The notes under the pieces were generated by a model. It was not told where the DNA came from. It saw only the letters and a list, made by a program, of their open reading frames with translations, and ran no database searches. Positions 16,050-22,538 of a stretch of 37,682 nucleotides of DNA are shown in pieces (positions within the stretch are counted from its first letter, which is position 1; each line of letters starts with the position of its first letter). A program made the position numbers and the translations under genes. Origin of the DNA: Mycobacterium sp. KBS0706 (GTDB lineage: Bacteria; Pseudomonadota; Alphaproteobacteria; DSM-16000; Inquilinaceae); assembly GCF_005938675.2 (NCBI RefSeq), contig NZ_VCCH02000080.1:1-37682 (forward strand), given 5' to 3'.

Positions 16050-16223
16050 ACGCATGGCGAATGCCGATGGAACTCCATGGACTGTCCCTCCCCAGGTCGC
16101 GGGTTCGACTCCCGCCGGGGCATCGCCCTCACGGGAATGCTCCGTAGCTCAGCGGTAGAGCAGGAGCCCGCCCGGACCTCGGTCCGGTCGGGCAAGCGTT
16201 TCATCACCCTCGTCGCCATGCGT
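16050..16223 (+). ncRNA. Y-RNA-like unit 6: anticodon-opened permuted tRNA mimic with extra hairpin
   Basis: An 11-pair terminal stem, ACGCATGGCGA (16050-16060) with TCGCCATGCGT (16213-16223), carries Ro motif GGCGAATG. Second helix GATGGAAC/GTTTCATC (16066-16073 / 16198-16205). T-arm GCGGG-TTCGACT-CCCGC (16099-16115) is perfect. Acceptor CGGGGCA (16116-16122) pairs with TGCTCCG (16138-16144). D-arm GCTC-AGCGGTA-GAGC is at 16147-16161. An added hairpin, GCCCG-C-CCGGACC / GGTCCGG-T-CGGGC (16166-16193), makes this unit the longest (174 bases). It ends 25 bases before the rtcB start codon. Confidence 0.85.
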
Positions 16224-16248
16224 CCTTCTGGACTCAAGGATCACCATC

Positions 16249-17472
16249 ATGGACCGGACCTACGACCTCCTCACCGAAAGCTTCGCCCCGGCGCGCGACA
16301 CGCGCGCCAAGCCGGTCAAGATGTGGACCCGCGGCGTGCCCGTGGATGACGGCTCGCGCCAGCAGCTGCTGAACACCGCGACCCTGCCGTTCATCCACAA
16401 GCATGTCGCGGCCATGCCGGACGTGCATTACGGCAAGGGCGCCACCATCGGATCGGTGATCCCGACGCGCGGGGCGATCATCCCGGCGGCGGTCGGCGTT
16501 GACATCGGCTGCGGCATGTGCGCCGTTCGCACGACCCTGACCAGCCACCAGTTGCCGGACAGCCTGGCCGGGCTGCGCTCCGCGCTCGAGGCGGTGATCC
16601 CGGTCGGGATGGCCGATCACGGGCAGGACGTGCCGCGCGCGTCGGAGAACGCCTGGTACTCGGGCTTCAAGCAGCGCTACGACGCGCTGCAGCAGAAGTA
16701 CCCGGCGATCTCCACCCGGCATTCGCCGGCGCGGCAGATCGGCACGCTGGGCGGCGGCAACCACTTCATCGAGGTCTGCCTGGACCAGGACGACCGCGTG
16801 TGGGTGATGCTGCATTCCGGGTCGCGCGGCGTCGGCAACCGCATCGGCACCTTCTTCATCGCCGCGGCGCGCCGCGAGATGGAGCGGCAGTTCATCCACC
16901 TGCCGGACCGGGACCTGGCCTACCTGGCCGAGGGCTCGGAGATGTTCGTCGACTACATGGACGCGGTCGGCTGGGCGCAGGACTACGCCCGCGCCAACCG
17001 GGACGTGATGCTGAAGCAGGCGCTGGCGGCGATGGCCGCCGCCTTCACCGATTTCGGCGTCACCGACGAGGCGATCAACTGCCACCACAACTACGTGGAG
17101 CGGGAGCATCACTTCGGCGAGAACGTCTGGGTCACCCGCAAGGGCGCCGTGCGCGCCCGCGAGGGCGACCTGGGCATCATCCCGGGATCGATGGGGGCGC
17201 GATCCTTCATCGTCCGCGGCAAGGGCAACCCCGACAGCTTCTGCTCCTGCTCCCACGGGGCCGGGCGGGTGATGTCGCGGACCGAGGCCAAGCGGCGGTT
17301 CACGGTCGCCGACCATGCCGCCGCCACCGCGGGGATCGAGTGCCGGAAGGACGAGGGCGTGATCGACGAGACGCCCAAGGCCTACAAGGACATCGACGCC
17401 GTGATGGCCGCCCAGTCGGATCTGGTGGAGGTGGTCCACACGCTGCGCCAGATCGTCTGCGTCAAGGGATAG
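16249..17472 (+). CDS. rtcB: RtcB, RNA-splicing ligase (3'-phosphate/5'-OH)
   Basis: A 407-residue RtcB, the length of the E. coli enzyme. The manganese and GMP site is intact: Cys88 in DIGCGMCAV, the GNHFIEV motif, HSGSRGVGN, INCHHNYVE, and the guanylated His336 in SHGAGR. PDVHYGKGATIGSVIP and VGVDIGCG are also conserved. RtcB joins RNA 2',3'-cyclic phosphate or 3'-phosphate ends to 5'-OH ends, as made by tRNA-cleaving ribonucleases. It is placed directly after the Y-RNA array with AAGGA ahead of ATG 16249, so it is probably read from the rsr promoter. It should be functional, unlike rtcA. Confidence 0.97.
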   Translation: MDRTYDLLTESFAPARDTRAKPVKMWTRGVPVDDGSRQQLLNTATLPFIHKHVAAMPDVHYGKGATIGSVIPTRGAIIPAAVGVDIGCGMCAVRTTLTSHQLPDSLAGLRSALEAVIPVGMADHGQDVPRASENAWYSGFKQRYDALQQKYPAISTRHSPARQIGTLGGGNHFIEVCLDQDDRVWVMLHSGSRGVGNRIGTFFIAAARREMERQFIHLPDRDLAYLAEGSEMFVDYMDAVGWAQDYARANRDVMLKQALAAMAAAFTDFGVTDEAINCHHNYVEREHHFGENVWVTRKGAVRAREGDLGIIPGSMGARSFIVRGKGNPDSFCSCSHGAGRVMSRTEAKRRFTVADHAAATAGIECRKDEGVIDETPKAYKDIDAVMAAQSDLVEVVHTLRQIVCVKG

Positions 17473-17478
17473 GGAACG

Positions 17479-17531
17479 CCACGGGCAGCGGTCCGGGCAG
17501 CCGGACCGTGCTGCCCCGCCGTCGCCCGTGG
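17479..17531 (+). other. Strong stem-loop in the rtcB-rtcA gap
   Basis: CCACGGGC (17479-17486) can pair with GCCCGTGG (17524-17531). Alternatively or within it, GGGCAG-CGGTCCGG (17483-17496) pairs with CCGGACCG-TG-CTGCCC (17501-17516) around a GCAG loop. No T-tract follows, so it is not a classical terminator. It might set rtcA mRNA stability. It lacks the GAATGCC box of the Y-like units. Confidence 0.55.
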
Positions 17532-17558
17532 TCTCAACAAGAAACGAAAGAACCGACC

Positions 17559-18598
17559 ATGATCACGATCGACGGATCCCAGGGCGAGGGCGGGGGGCAG
17601 ATCCTGCGCTCGGCCCTGACCTTGTCCCTGGCGACCGGCACCCCGTTCCGGATCGAGAAGATCCGGGCTGGGCGCGCCAAGCCGGGCCTGCTGCGCCAGC
17701 ACCTCACGGCGGTGAAGGCGGCCGCCGAGATCGGCCGGGCGTCCGTGACAGGGGCCGAGCTGGGCTCGACCGCGCTCGGCTTCGCGCCGGGCCGGTCGCC
17801 GCCGGCGCGTACAACTTCGCCATCGGCTCGGCCGGATCGACCTTGCTGGTGCTGCAGACCGTGCTGCTGCCGCTGGCGCTGGCGGACGCCCCGTCGCGGC
17901 TGCGGCTGCAGGGCGGCACTCATGCCATGGCAGCCCCGAGCTTCGACTTCGTCGAGCGCGCCTTCCTGCCGCTGCTGCACCGCATGGGCTTCCACGCCCG
18001 GGCGGCGCTGCGCCGGCACGGCTTCTATCCGGCGGGCGGCGGCGTGGTCGAGGTCGAGGTGATGCCGCGCGGCAAGCCGGCACCGCTGGTGCTGGAGCGG
18101 CGTGGCGCCCTGGTGTCGCAGCAGGTGGAGGCGGTGGTCACCCACCTGCCGCTGCACATCGCGACGCGGGAGGCCGTGACCGTCGCCAAGGCCCTGCGCT
18201 GGCGGGCAGAGGCGCTGGCCCCGGCCCGCGCCGTCGCCGCCGACGGACCGGGCAACTGCCTGACCGTGACGGTGGCGCATGAGCACGCGACCGAGGTCTT
18301 CACCGGCCATGGCCAGCCCGGCCTGCCGGCGGAGGATGTCGCCGCCGCGACGGCAAAGGCGGTGCGGCAGTATCTCGCCAGCCGCGCCCCGGTCGGGCCG
18401 CATCTGGCGGACCAGTTGCTGCTGCCGATGGCGCTGGGCGCCGGCGGCCGCTTCGTCACGATGGCGCCGACGCCGCACACCCGCACCAACATCGCGATGA
18501 TCGAGGCCTTCCTAGGCCCCCGGATCGTGGTGACCCGCCACACCGGCCGCAGCATGCTGGTCACGGTGGACGGACGAACGCAGAAGGAGGCGGCATAG
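17559..18598 (+). pseudogene. rtcA: RtcA, RNA 3'-terminal phosphate cyclase, interrupted by a one-base frameshift
   Basis: From ATG 17559 the frame encodes a good RtcA N-terminus (ITIDGSQGEGGGQILRSA, IRAGRAKPGLLRQHLTAVKAA) to about residue 78 (GFAPG). Homology then continues in the frame ending at 18598 (GAYNFAIGSAGSTLLVLQTVL, RHGFYPAGGGVVEVEV, ADQLLLPMALG, PHTRTNIAMIEAF, which keeps the catalytic His). The break is at 17789-17794, in GCCGGGCCGGTC; one extra base there would restore a protein of about 346 residues. Everything else is conserved, so either the mutation is recent or it is a sequencing error in a GC run. Without correction the product is truncated and inactive. RtcA makes 2',3'-cyclic phosphate RNA ends. 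Confidence 0.85.
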
Positions 18599-18626
18599 CG
18601 CGGCCCAGATCGTTCGATATGAAATT

Positions 18627-18663
18627 GATAGAATCGAGAATCAAATTGAGACTCGATTCTATC
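18627..18663. repeat. 12-base perfect inverted repeat before the orphan gene
   Basis: GATAGAATCGAG (18627-18638) and CTCGATTCTATC (18652-18663) are exact reverse complements with a 13-base spacer. They lie 22 bases before the ATG at 18685 in an AT-rich pocket. An operator or a 5'-UTR hairpin is possible. Confidence 0.7.
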
Positions 18664-18684
18664 CTTCAACCTAAATAGGCGACT

Positions 18685-19467
18685 ATGGTTACGATTCCCG
18701 AAAACCTCTCCCTCCTGCATCTCGGCGAAGAAGAGCTCCGCGTGAAATCGGTCGCGCTCATTGAGGCAAGTGAAGATATGTCGCTTCACGTCTCCATGAT
18801 CGAGACCTGCATGGATATGCTCCAATACGTCCGAACGAACACGCCCGACATGAGCGAGGATCAGGTGATCGTGGCACTCATCGGTGCCAGCGTGTTCAAC
18901 TCAATGGCTTCGGCCTTAAAGCTACTCCTTGGCGGCTACTACCAGTCGTCCGGCTTGCAGATCCGTTACATCATGGAGAGCGGATGGCTGCTCGATTATC
19001 TGCGAACTGACCCGAAGCTGGTGCAAGAATGGAAGATGACCCCCGAGGACAAGCGTCAAAGCATGTTCAGGCCGGGCAAAATTCGCGACAAGCTAGATCG
19101 ACGAGACGGCTTCACCGGCAGGAAACGCGAGGCGCACTACAAGCGGCTTTGCGTCCTGTGCGGCCATCCGACCTTTGCAGGCTTCGCCATGCTCCGACCT
19201 GAGCCGAATGCTGACGCCCATATGGGGCCACTGCTCGTGCCGGATCTCCTCGAAGGGTGCATTCAGGAACTGGTTATGGTGTCGATCACTGCGTGGCAGG
19301 CGTTCATGATGTTCTTCCCGCCCAAAACGCTCTCCGATCGCAAAGCCCGTGTCGCTTACCTAGAAAAGCAGAATGACTGGTTTGTTCGCGTGTACGGCAA
19401 ATCAGCAGAACACACGGCCTTGGCTGAACTGCAGAAACTCATCGCGCAGATAGAAGGTTCGGCCTGA
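18685..19467 (+). CDS. Orphan protein of unknown function, lower GC
   Basis: A 260-residue cytoplasmic-looking protein that I do not recognise. It is mostly helical, with a possible hydrophobic helix (VIVALIGASVFNSMASALKLLLGGYY, about 62-87), a GLQIRYIMESGWLLDYL segment, a basic middle (about 120-155) with CVLCGHPTF, and a second hydrophobic stretch, MVSITAWQAFMMFF. It has no signal peptide and no nuclease or nucleotide-binding motif that I can name. Base composition is clearly lower in GC than its neighbours and the codon third positions are mixed, which suggests horizontal gain. It lies between the RNA-repair genes and the thiamine genes, with its own 86-base leader containing a perfect inverted repeat. 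Membership of an accessory or defence function is only a possibility. Confidence 0.7.
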   Translation: MVTIPENLSLLHLGEEELRVKSVALIEASEDMSLHVSMIETCMDMLQYVRTNTPDMSEDQVIVALIGASVFNSMASALKLLLGGYYQSSGLQIRYIMESGWLLDYLRTDPKLVQEWKMTPEDKRQSMFRPGKIRDKLDRRDGFTGRKREAHYKRLCVLCGHPTFAGFAMLRPEPNADAHMGPLLVPDLLEGCIQELVMVSITAWQAFMMFFPPKTLSDRKARVAYLEKQNDWFVRVYGKSAEHTALAELQKLIAQIEGSA

Positions 19468-19530
19468 AAGTGCGCAGGGCCGGTGCGCTTGACATCGCGC
19501 CCCCCGCCCTGCGAGCCTCGGCCCGGAAGT

Positions 19531-19608
19531 GACACGGGGTGCCCGGGAACGGGCTGAGATCATACCCGTCGAACCTGATCTGGGTCATGCCAGCGAAGGG
19601 AGCCGTCA
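19531..19608 (+). promoter_or_regulatory. TPP riboswitch (THI element)
   Basis: The aptamer core is easily recognised: ACGGGGTGCC, GGGCTGAGATCATACCC (19551-19567), GAACCTGATCTGGGTCATGCC (19571-19591), and CAGCGAAGGGAGCCGT, which closes P1 with ACGG. These match the universal CUGAGA and GAACCUGAUCUGGNUNAUNCCAGCG boxes. It precedes thiE. Binding of thiamine pyrophosphate would reduce expression. Confidence 0.95.
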
Positions 19609-19656
19609 CGCGATGCCCGCACCGGGCCCCGGATCCTCAGGATCGATCGCCGACAT

Positions 19657-19675
19657 CCCCCGCCGGCAGCGGAGG
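19657..19675 (+). promoter_or_regulatory. Ribosome-site sequestering hairpin of the TPP switch
   Basis: CCCCCGC (19657-19663) can pair, with one mismatch, with GCGGAGG (19669-19675), hiding the GGAGG ribosome site of thiE at 19682. No T-rich terminator is seen between aptamer and gene, so control is probably translational. Confidence 0.5.
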
Positions 19676-19681
19676 AGCGGA

Positions 19682-20344
19682 ATGGGTGCAGAGGCTACGG
19701 AACCGAGGCGGCGCTTCGACCTGTCGGTCTATCTGGTCACCGACACGAGGCTGAGCGGGCCGCGCGGCATCGCCGCCGTGGCTGCGGCGGCGGCCCGGGG
19801 CGGCGTCACCATCGTGCAGCTGCGCGACCCCGACGCCACCAGCCGAGACCTGATCGCCGCGGCCGGGGCGCTGCAGGCGGTGCTGGCGCCGCATGGCATC
19901 CCCCTGGTGATCAACGACCGGGTCGACGTCGCCCTGGCGGTGGAGGCCGACGGCGTCCATCTCGGCGACCGCGACATGCCGGCGGCGACGGCGCGGCGCC
20001 TGCTCGGCCCCGGCCGGATCGTCGGCGTCACCGTGCATGACGCGGCCGAGGCGCGGGTGGTCGATCCCGAAATCGCCGACTACGCCGGCATCGGTCCGGT
20101 CTTCACCACCACCACCAAGGCCGGGGCGCGGCCGGCGATCGGGGTCGACGGGTTCCGGGACCTGCGCCGGCTGGTGCCGCTGCCCACGGTCGGCATCGGC
20201 GGCATCGACGCGGCCCGGACCGCCGGGGTGATCGCGGCCGGAGCGGATGGCGTCGCCGTGGTCTCGGCGATCTGCGCCGCGGCCGATCCGGAGGCCGCGG
20301 CCCGGGCGATCGCCGCGGCGGTGGCGGAAGGGCGGGCGCGATGA
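19682..20344 (+). CDS. thiE: ThiE, thiamine-phosphate synthase
   Basis: A 220-residue TIM-barrel enzyme joining HMP-PP and HET-P to thiamine phosphate. Signature segments: LYLVTD-type strand (VYLVTDTRL), GGVTIVQLRDPDATSRD, VINDRVDVALAVEADGVHLGDRDMP, IVGVTVHDAAEA, YAGIGPVFTTTTKAGA, VGIGGIDAARTAGVIAAGADGVAVVSAI. The ATG at 19682 is chosen because GGAGGAG precedes it; in-frame upstream starts (19613) fall between the riboswitch and the hairpin and encode low-complexity sequence. It is controlled by the TPP riboswitch and overlaps thiD by four bases (ATGA), so translation is coupled. Confidence 0.93.
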   Translation: MGAEATEPRRRFDLSVYLVTDTRLSGPRGIAAVAAAAARGGVTIVQLRDPDATSRDLIAAAGALQAVLAPHGIPLVINDRVDVALAVEADGVHLGDRDMPAATARRLLGPGRIVGVTVHDAAEARVVDPEIADYAGIGPVFTTTTKAGARPAIGVDGFRDLRRLVPLPTVGIGGIDAARTAGVIAAGADGVAVVSAICAAADPEAAARAIAAAVAEGRAR

Positions 20345-21141
20345 TCCCCAACGTGCTGACCATCGCCGGCACCGATCCCTCGGGCGGCGCCGGCATCCAG
20401 GCCGACCTCAAGGCCTTCTCCGCCCTCGGCGCCTATGGCTGTGCCGTGATCACCGCCCTGGTCGCCCAGAACACCCGCGGCGTGCAGGCGGTGGAGCTGG
20501 TGCCGCCGTCCTTCGTCGCCCGGCAGATCGACTGCCTGCTCGCCGATGTCCGGATCGACGCGGTCAAGATCGGCATGCTGGCGACCGGCGAGATCGTGCG
20601 CGTGGTGGCCGACGCACTGCGCCGGCACGGGCTGACCCGGGTGGTGGTCGACCCGGTGATGGTGGCGAAGAGCGGCGACCGGCTGCTGGACACGGATGCC
20701 GTGGCGGCGCTGCGCGAGGAGCTGCTGCCGCTGGCGACGGTGGTCACCCCGAACCTGCCCGAGGCCGCCGACCTGCTGGGCCGCGCGCCGGCCGAGATCC
20801 GGGACGAGATGCCGGAGATCGCGGCGGCGCTGCTGGCGCTCGGGCCGCAGGCCGTGCTGCTGAAGGGCGGCCATCTGGCGGAGGCGCAGAGCCCGGACCT
20901 GCTGCTCAGCGCCGCCGGATCACTGACCCTGGCGGCACCGCGCATCGCCACCCGCAACACCCACGGCACCGGCTGCACCCTGTCCTCGGCCATCGCGGCC
21001 CTGCTGCCGCAACGGCCGGACCTGGAGACGGCGGTACGCGAGGCGAAGACCTATCTGACCGGGGCGCTGGCTGCGGCCGACCGGCTGTCCGTGGGCGGCG
21101 GCCACGGCCCGCTGCACCATTTCCACCGCTGGTGGGGGTGA
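20341..21141 (+). CDS. thiD: ThiD, hydroxymethylpyrimidine (phosphate) kinase
   Basis: A 266-residue ribokinase-fold enzyme that phosphorylates HMP and HMP-P to HMP-PP for ThiE. Motifs include LTIAGTDPSGGAGIQADLKAF at the N-terminus, DAVKIGMLAT, VVVDPVMVAKSG, TPNLPEAADLLG, VLLKGGH, and the anion-hole/catalytic-base motif NTHGTGCTLSSAIAA. Its start codon overlaps the thiE stop. Length and order are normal. A type 1 repeat and a hairpin follow before the convergent gguB gene. Confidence 0.95.
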   Translation: MIPNVLTIAGTDPSGGAGIQADLKAFSALGAYGCAVITALVAQNTRGVQAVELVPPSFVARQIDCLLADVRIDAVKIGMLATGEIVRVVADALRRHGLTRVVVDPVMVAKSGDRLLDTDAVAALREELLPLATVVTPNLPEAADLLGRAPAEIRDEMPEIAAALLALGPQAVLLKGGHLAEAQSPDLLLSAAGSLTLAAPRIATRNTHGTGCTLSSAIAALLPQRPDLETAVREAKTYLTGALAAADRLSVGGGHGPLHHFHRWWG

Positions 21142-21167
21142 TTGGTAGGGCCGGGCCCTTCCTCTTT

Positions 21168-21247
21168 CTGTCATTGCCGGGCTCGACCCGGCAATCCAGA
21201 GAGCGTCGAGGCCTTCTGGATGCCCGGGTCAAGCCCGGGCATGACAG
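21168..21247. repeat. Dispersed palindromic repeat, type 1, copy 2
   Basis: CTGTCATTGCCGGGCTCGAC ... TCAAGCCCGGGCATGACAG: 80 bases, the same length and ends as the copy at 5272-5351. It lies between the convergent genes thiD and gguB. Confidence 0.85.
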
Positions 21248-21255
21248 ATAAAAAT

Positions 21256-21278
21256 GGGCGCCCGAATTACGGGCGCCC
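21256..21278 (-). terminator. Terminator of the chvE-gguAB operon
   Basis: GGGCGCCCG (21256-21264) and CGGGCGCCC (21270-21278) are a perfect nine-pair stem. Read on the minus strand the stem is followed by ATTTTTATC, a good T-tract, 25 bases after the gguB stop. It may also work weakly for thiD. Confidence 0.8.
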
Positions 21279-21302
21279 TGTTGCGATCGGATGGCCAGCC
21301 GC

Positions 21303-22526
21303 TCAGCCGACCTTGTTCTTGTTGTAGACGTCGAAGGCGACGGCGGCGAGCAGGACCAGGCCCTTGATCACCATCTGCAGGTCGATGCCGAGGCCGAGGA
21401 TCGACATGCCGTTGTTCATCACGCCCATGATGAAGGCGCCGATCACCACGCCGGTGATCTTGCCGACGCCGCCCGAGGCCGAGGCGCCGCCGATGAAGCA
21501 GGCGGCGATGGCGTCGAGCTCGAACTGGTTGCCGGCCTGCGGCACCGCCGAGGTCAGGCGCGCCGTGGTGATCAGCCCGGCCAGCGCCGCCAGCACCCCC
21601 ATGTTGACGAAGGTCAGGAACACCAGCCGCTCGGTGTTGATGCCGGACAGCTTGGCCGCCTTCTCGTTGCCGCCGACCGCGTAGATGCGGCGGCCCAGAG
21701 TGGTGCGGGTGGTGACGAAGGCATAGAGCACCACCAGCACGCCCATCAGGATCAGGATGTTCGGCAGGCCGTTATAGGTCGCCAGCAGATAGCCGAGCCC
21801 GGCCAGCGCCACCACCGTCGCCACGTTCTTGATGACGAAGAACAGCAGCGGCTCCTGCTCCACCCCGTGCTGGATCTCGTTGCGCCGGTTCTTGACGTTG
21901 AACCAGACCAGGATCAGCGGCACGGCCAGGCTGATCAGCAGCGTGGTGATCCAGACCTTGCCGTTGCCGGTGAACAGCTCCGGGATCGACCCGAACGGCT
22001 CGGCGATGAAGCCCGAGGACATCTTCTGGAAGTCGACCGGCACCGGCCCGGCGCGCTCGCCGTTCAGCACCATGATGCACAGGCCGCGGAAGGCCAGCAT
22101 CCCCGCCAGGGTGACGATGAAGGACGGGATCTTGCGGTAGGCGATGAAATAGCCCTGGCCCGCCCCGATCACCGCGCCCAGCACCAGGCAGGCGATGGCG
22201 GTGAGCCAGGGGTCGATGCCCTGCCACACCATCATGGCGCCGCCGACCGCGCCGACGAAGCCGGCGATCGAGCCGACCGACAGGTCGATATGGCCGCTGA
22301 CGATGACCAGCAGCATGCCGAAGGCCAGCACGATGACGTAGGCGTTCTGCTGGATCAGGTTACTGAGGTTCAGCGGCGTGAACAGCCGGCCGTCGGTCGC
22401 GACCTGGAAGAACACCATGATCGCGACCAGCGACAGCAGCATCGCGTATTCGCGGATGTTGTTCTTCAGGAACTCGCCGATCCGGCTGTTCGCGCGACCC
22501 TGCAGGGCGGTGGTGTCGGTGGTCAT
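21303..22526 (-). CDS. gguB: GguB, permease of the multiple-monosaccharide ABC transporter
   Basis: A 407-residue inner-membrane permease of the BPD_transp_2 (RbsC/AraH) family, with about ten hydrophobic segments starting at YAMLLSLVAIMVFFQVA (about 27-43). The family signature for contact with the ATPase is FIGGASASGGVGKITGVVIGA (about 332-352); VSGHIDLSVGSIAGFVG lies in an early helix. The insert with NRRNEIQHGVEQEP (about 210-225) is typical of the larger GguB/XylH-like subgroup. It is the third gene of chvE-gguA-gguB and starts 12 bases after gguA. It forms the channel for pentoses and hexoses such as arabinose, xylose, galactose and glucose. Confidence 0.93.
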   Translation of the reverse strand: MTTDTTALQGRANSRIGEFLKNNIREYAMLLSLVAIMVFFQVATDGRLFTPLNLSNLIQQNAYVIVLAFGMLLVIVSGHIDLSVGSIAGFVGAVGGAMMVWQGIDPWLTAIACLVLGAVIGAGQGYFIAYRKIPSFIVTLAGMLAFRGLCIMVLNGERAGPVPVDFQKMSSGFIAEPFGSIPELFTGNGKVWITTLLISLAVPLILVWFNVKNRRNEIQHGVEQEPLLFFVIKNVATVVALAGLGYLLATYNGLPNILILMGVLVVLYAFVTTRTTLGRRIYAVGGNEKAAKLSGINTERLVFLTFVNMGVLAALAGLITTARLTSAVPQAGNQFELDAIAACFIGGASASGGVGKITGVVIGAFIMGVMNNGMSILGLGIDLQMVIKGLVLLAAVAFDVYNKNKVG

Positions 22527-22538
22527 TGCCGTACTTCC

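Noticed and set aside
15376..16080. CRISPR array, because GCGAATGCC recurs every 125-160 bases
   Set aside because: Spacing is irregular and too long, the repeated box is short, the intervening sequences are structured and mutually related, and no cas genes are present. RtcR has a CARF domain, but that is normal for RtcR.
15670..16162. Ordinary tRNA genes (GTAGCTCAG, GGTTCGAATCC, CCA matches)
   Set aside because: The halves are in reverse order, the anticodon loop is absent or replaced by GCAA or TTAT, and the acceptor ends are joined by loops. They fit permuted mimics inside Y-like units, not translated tRNAs.
17785..17798. Programmed ribosomal frameshift in rtcA
   Set aside because: No slippery heptamer or downstream stimulator is evident, and RtcA is not known to use one. 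Mutation or sequencing error is simpler.
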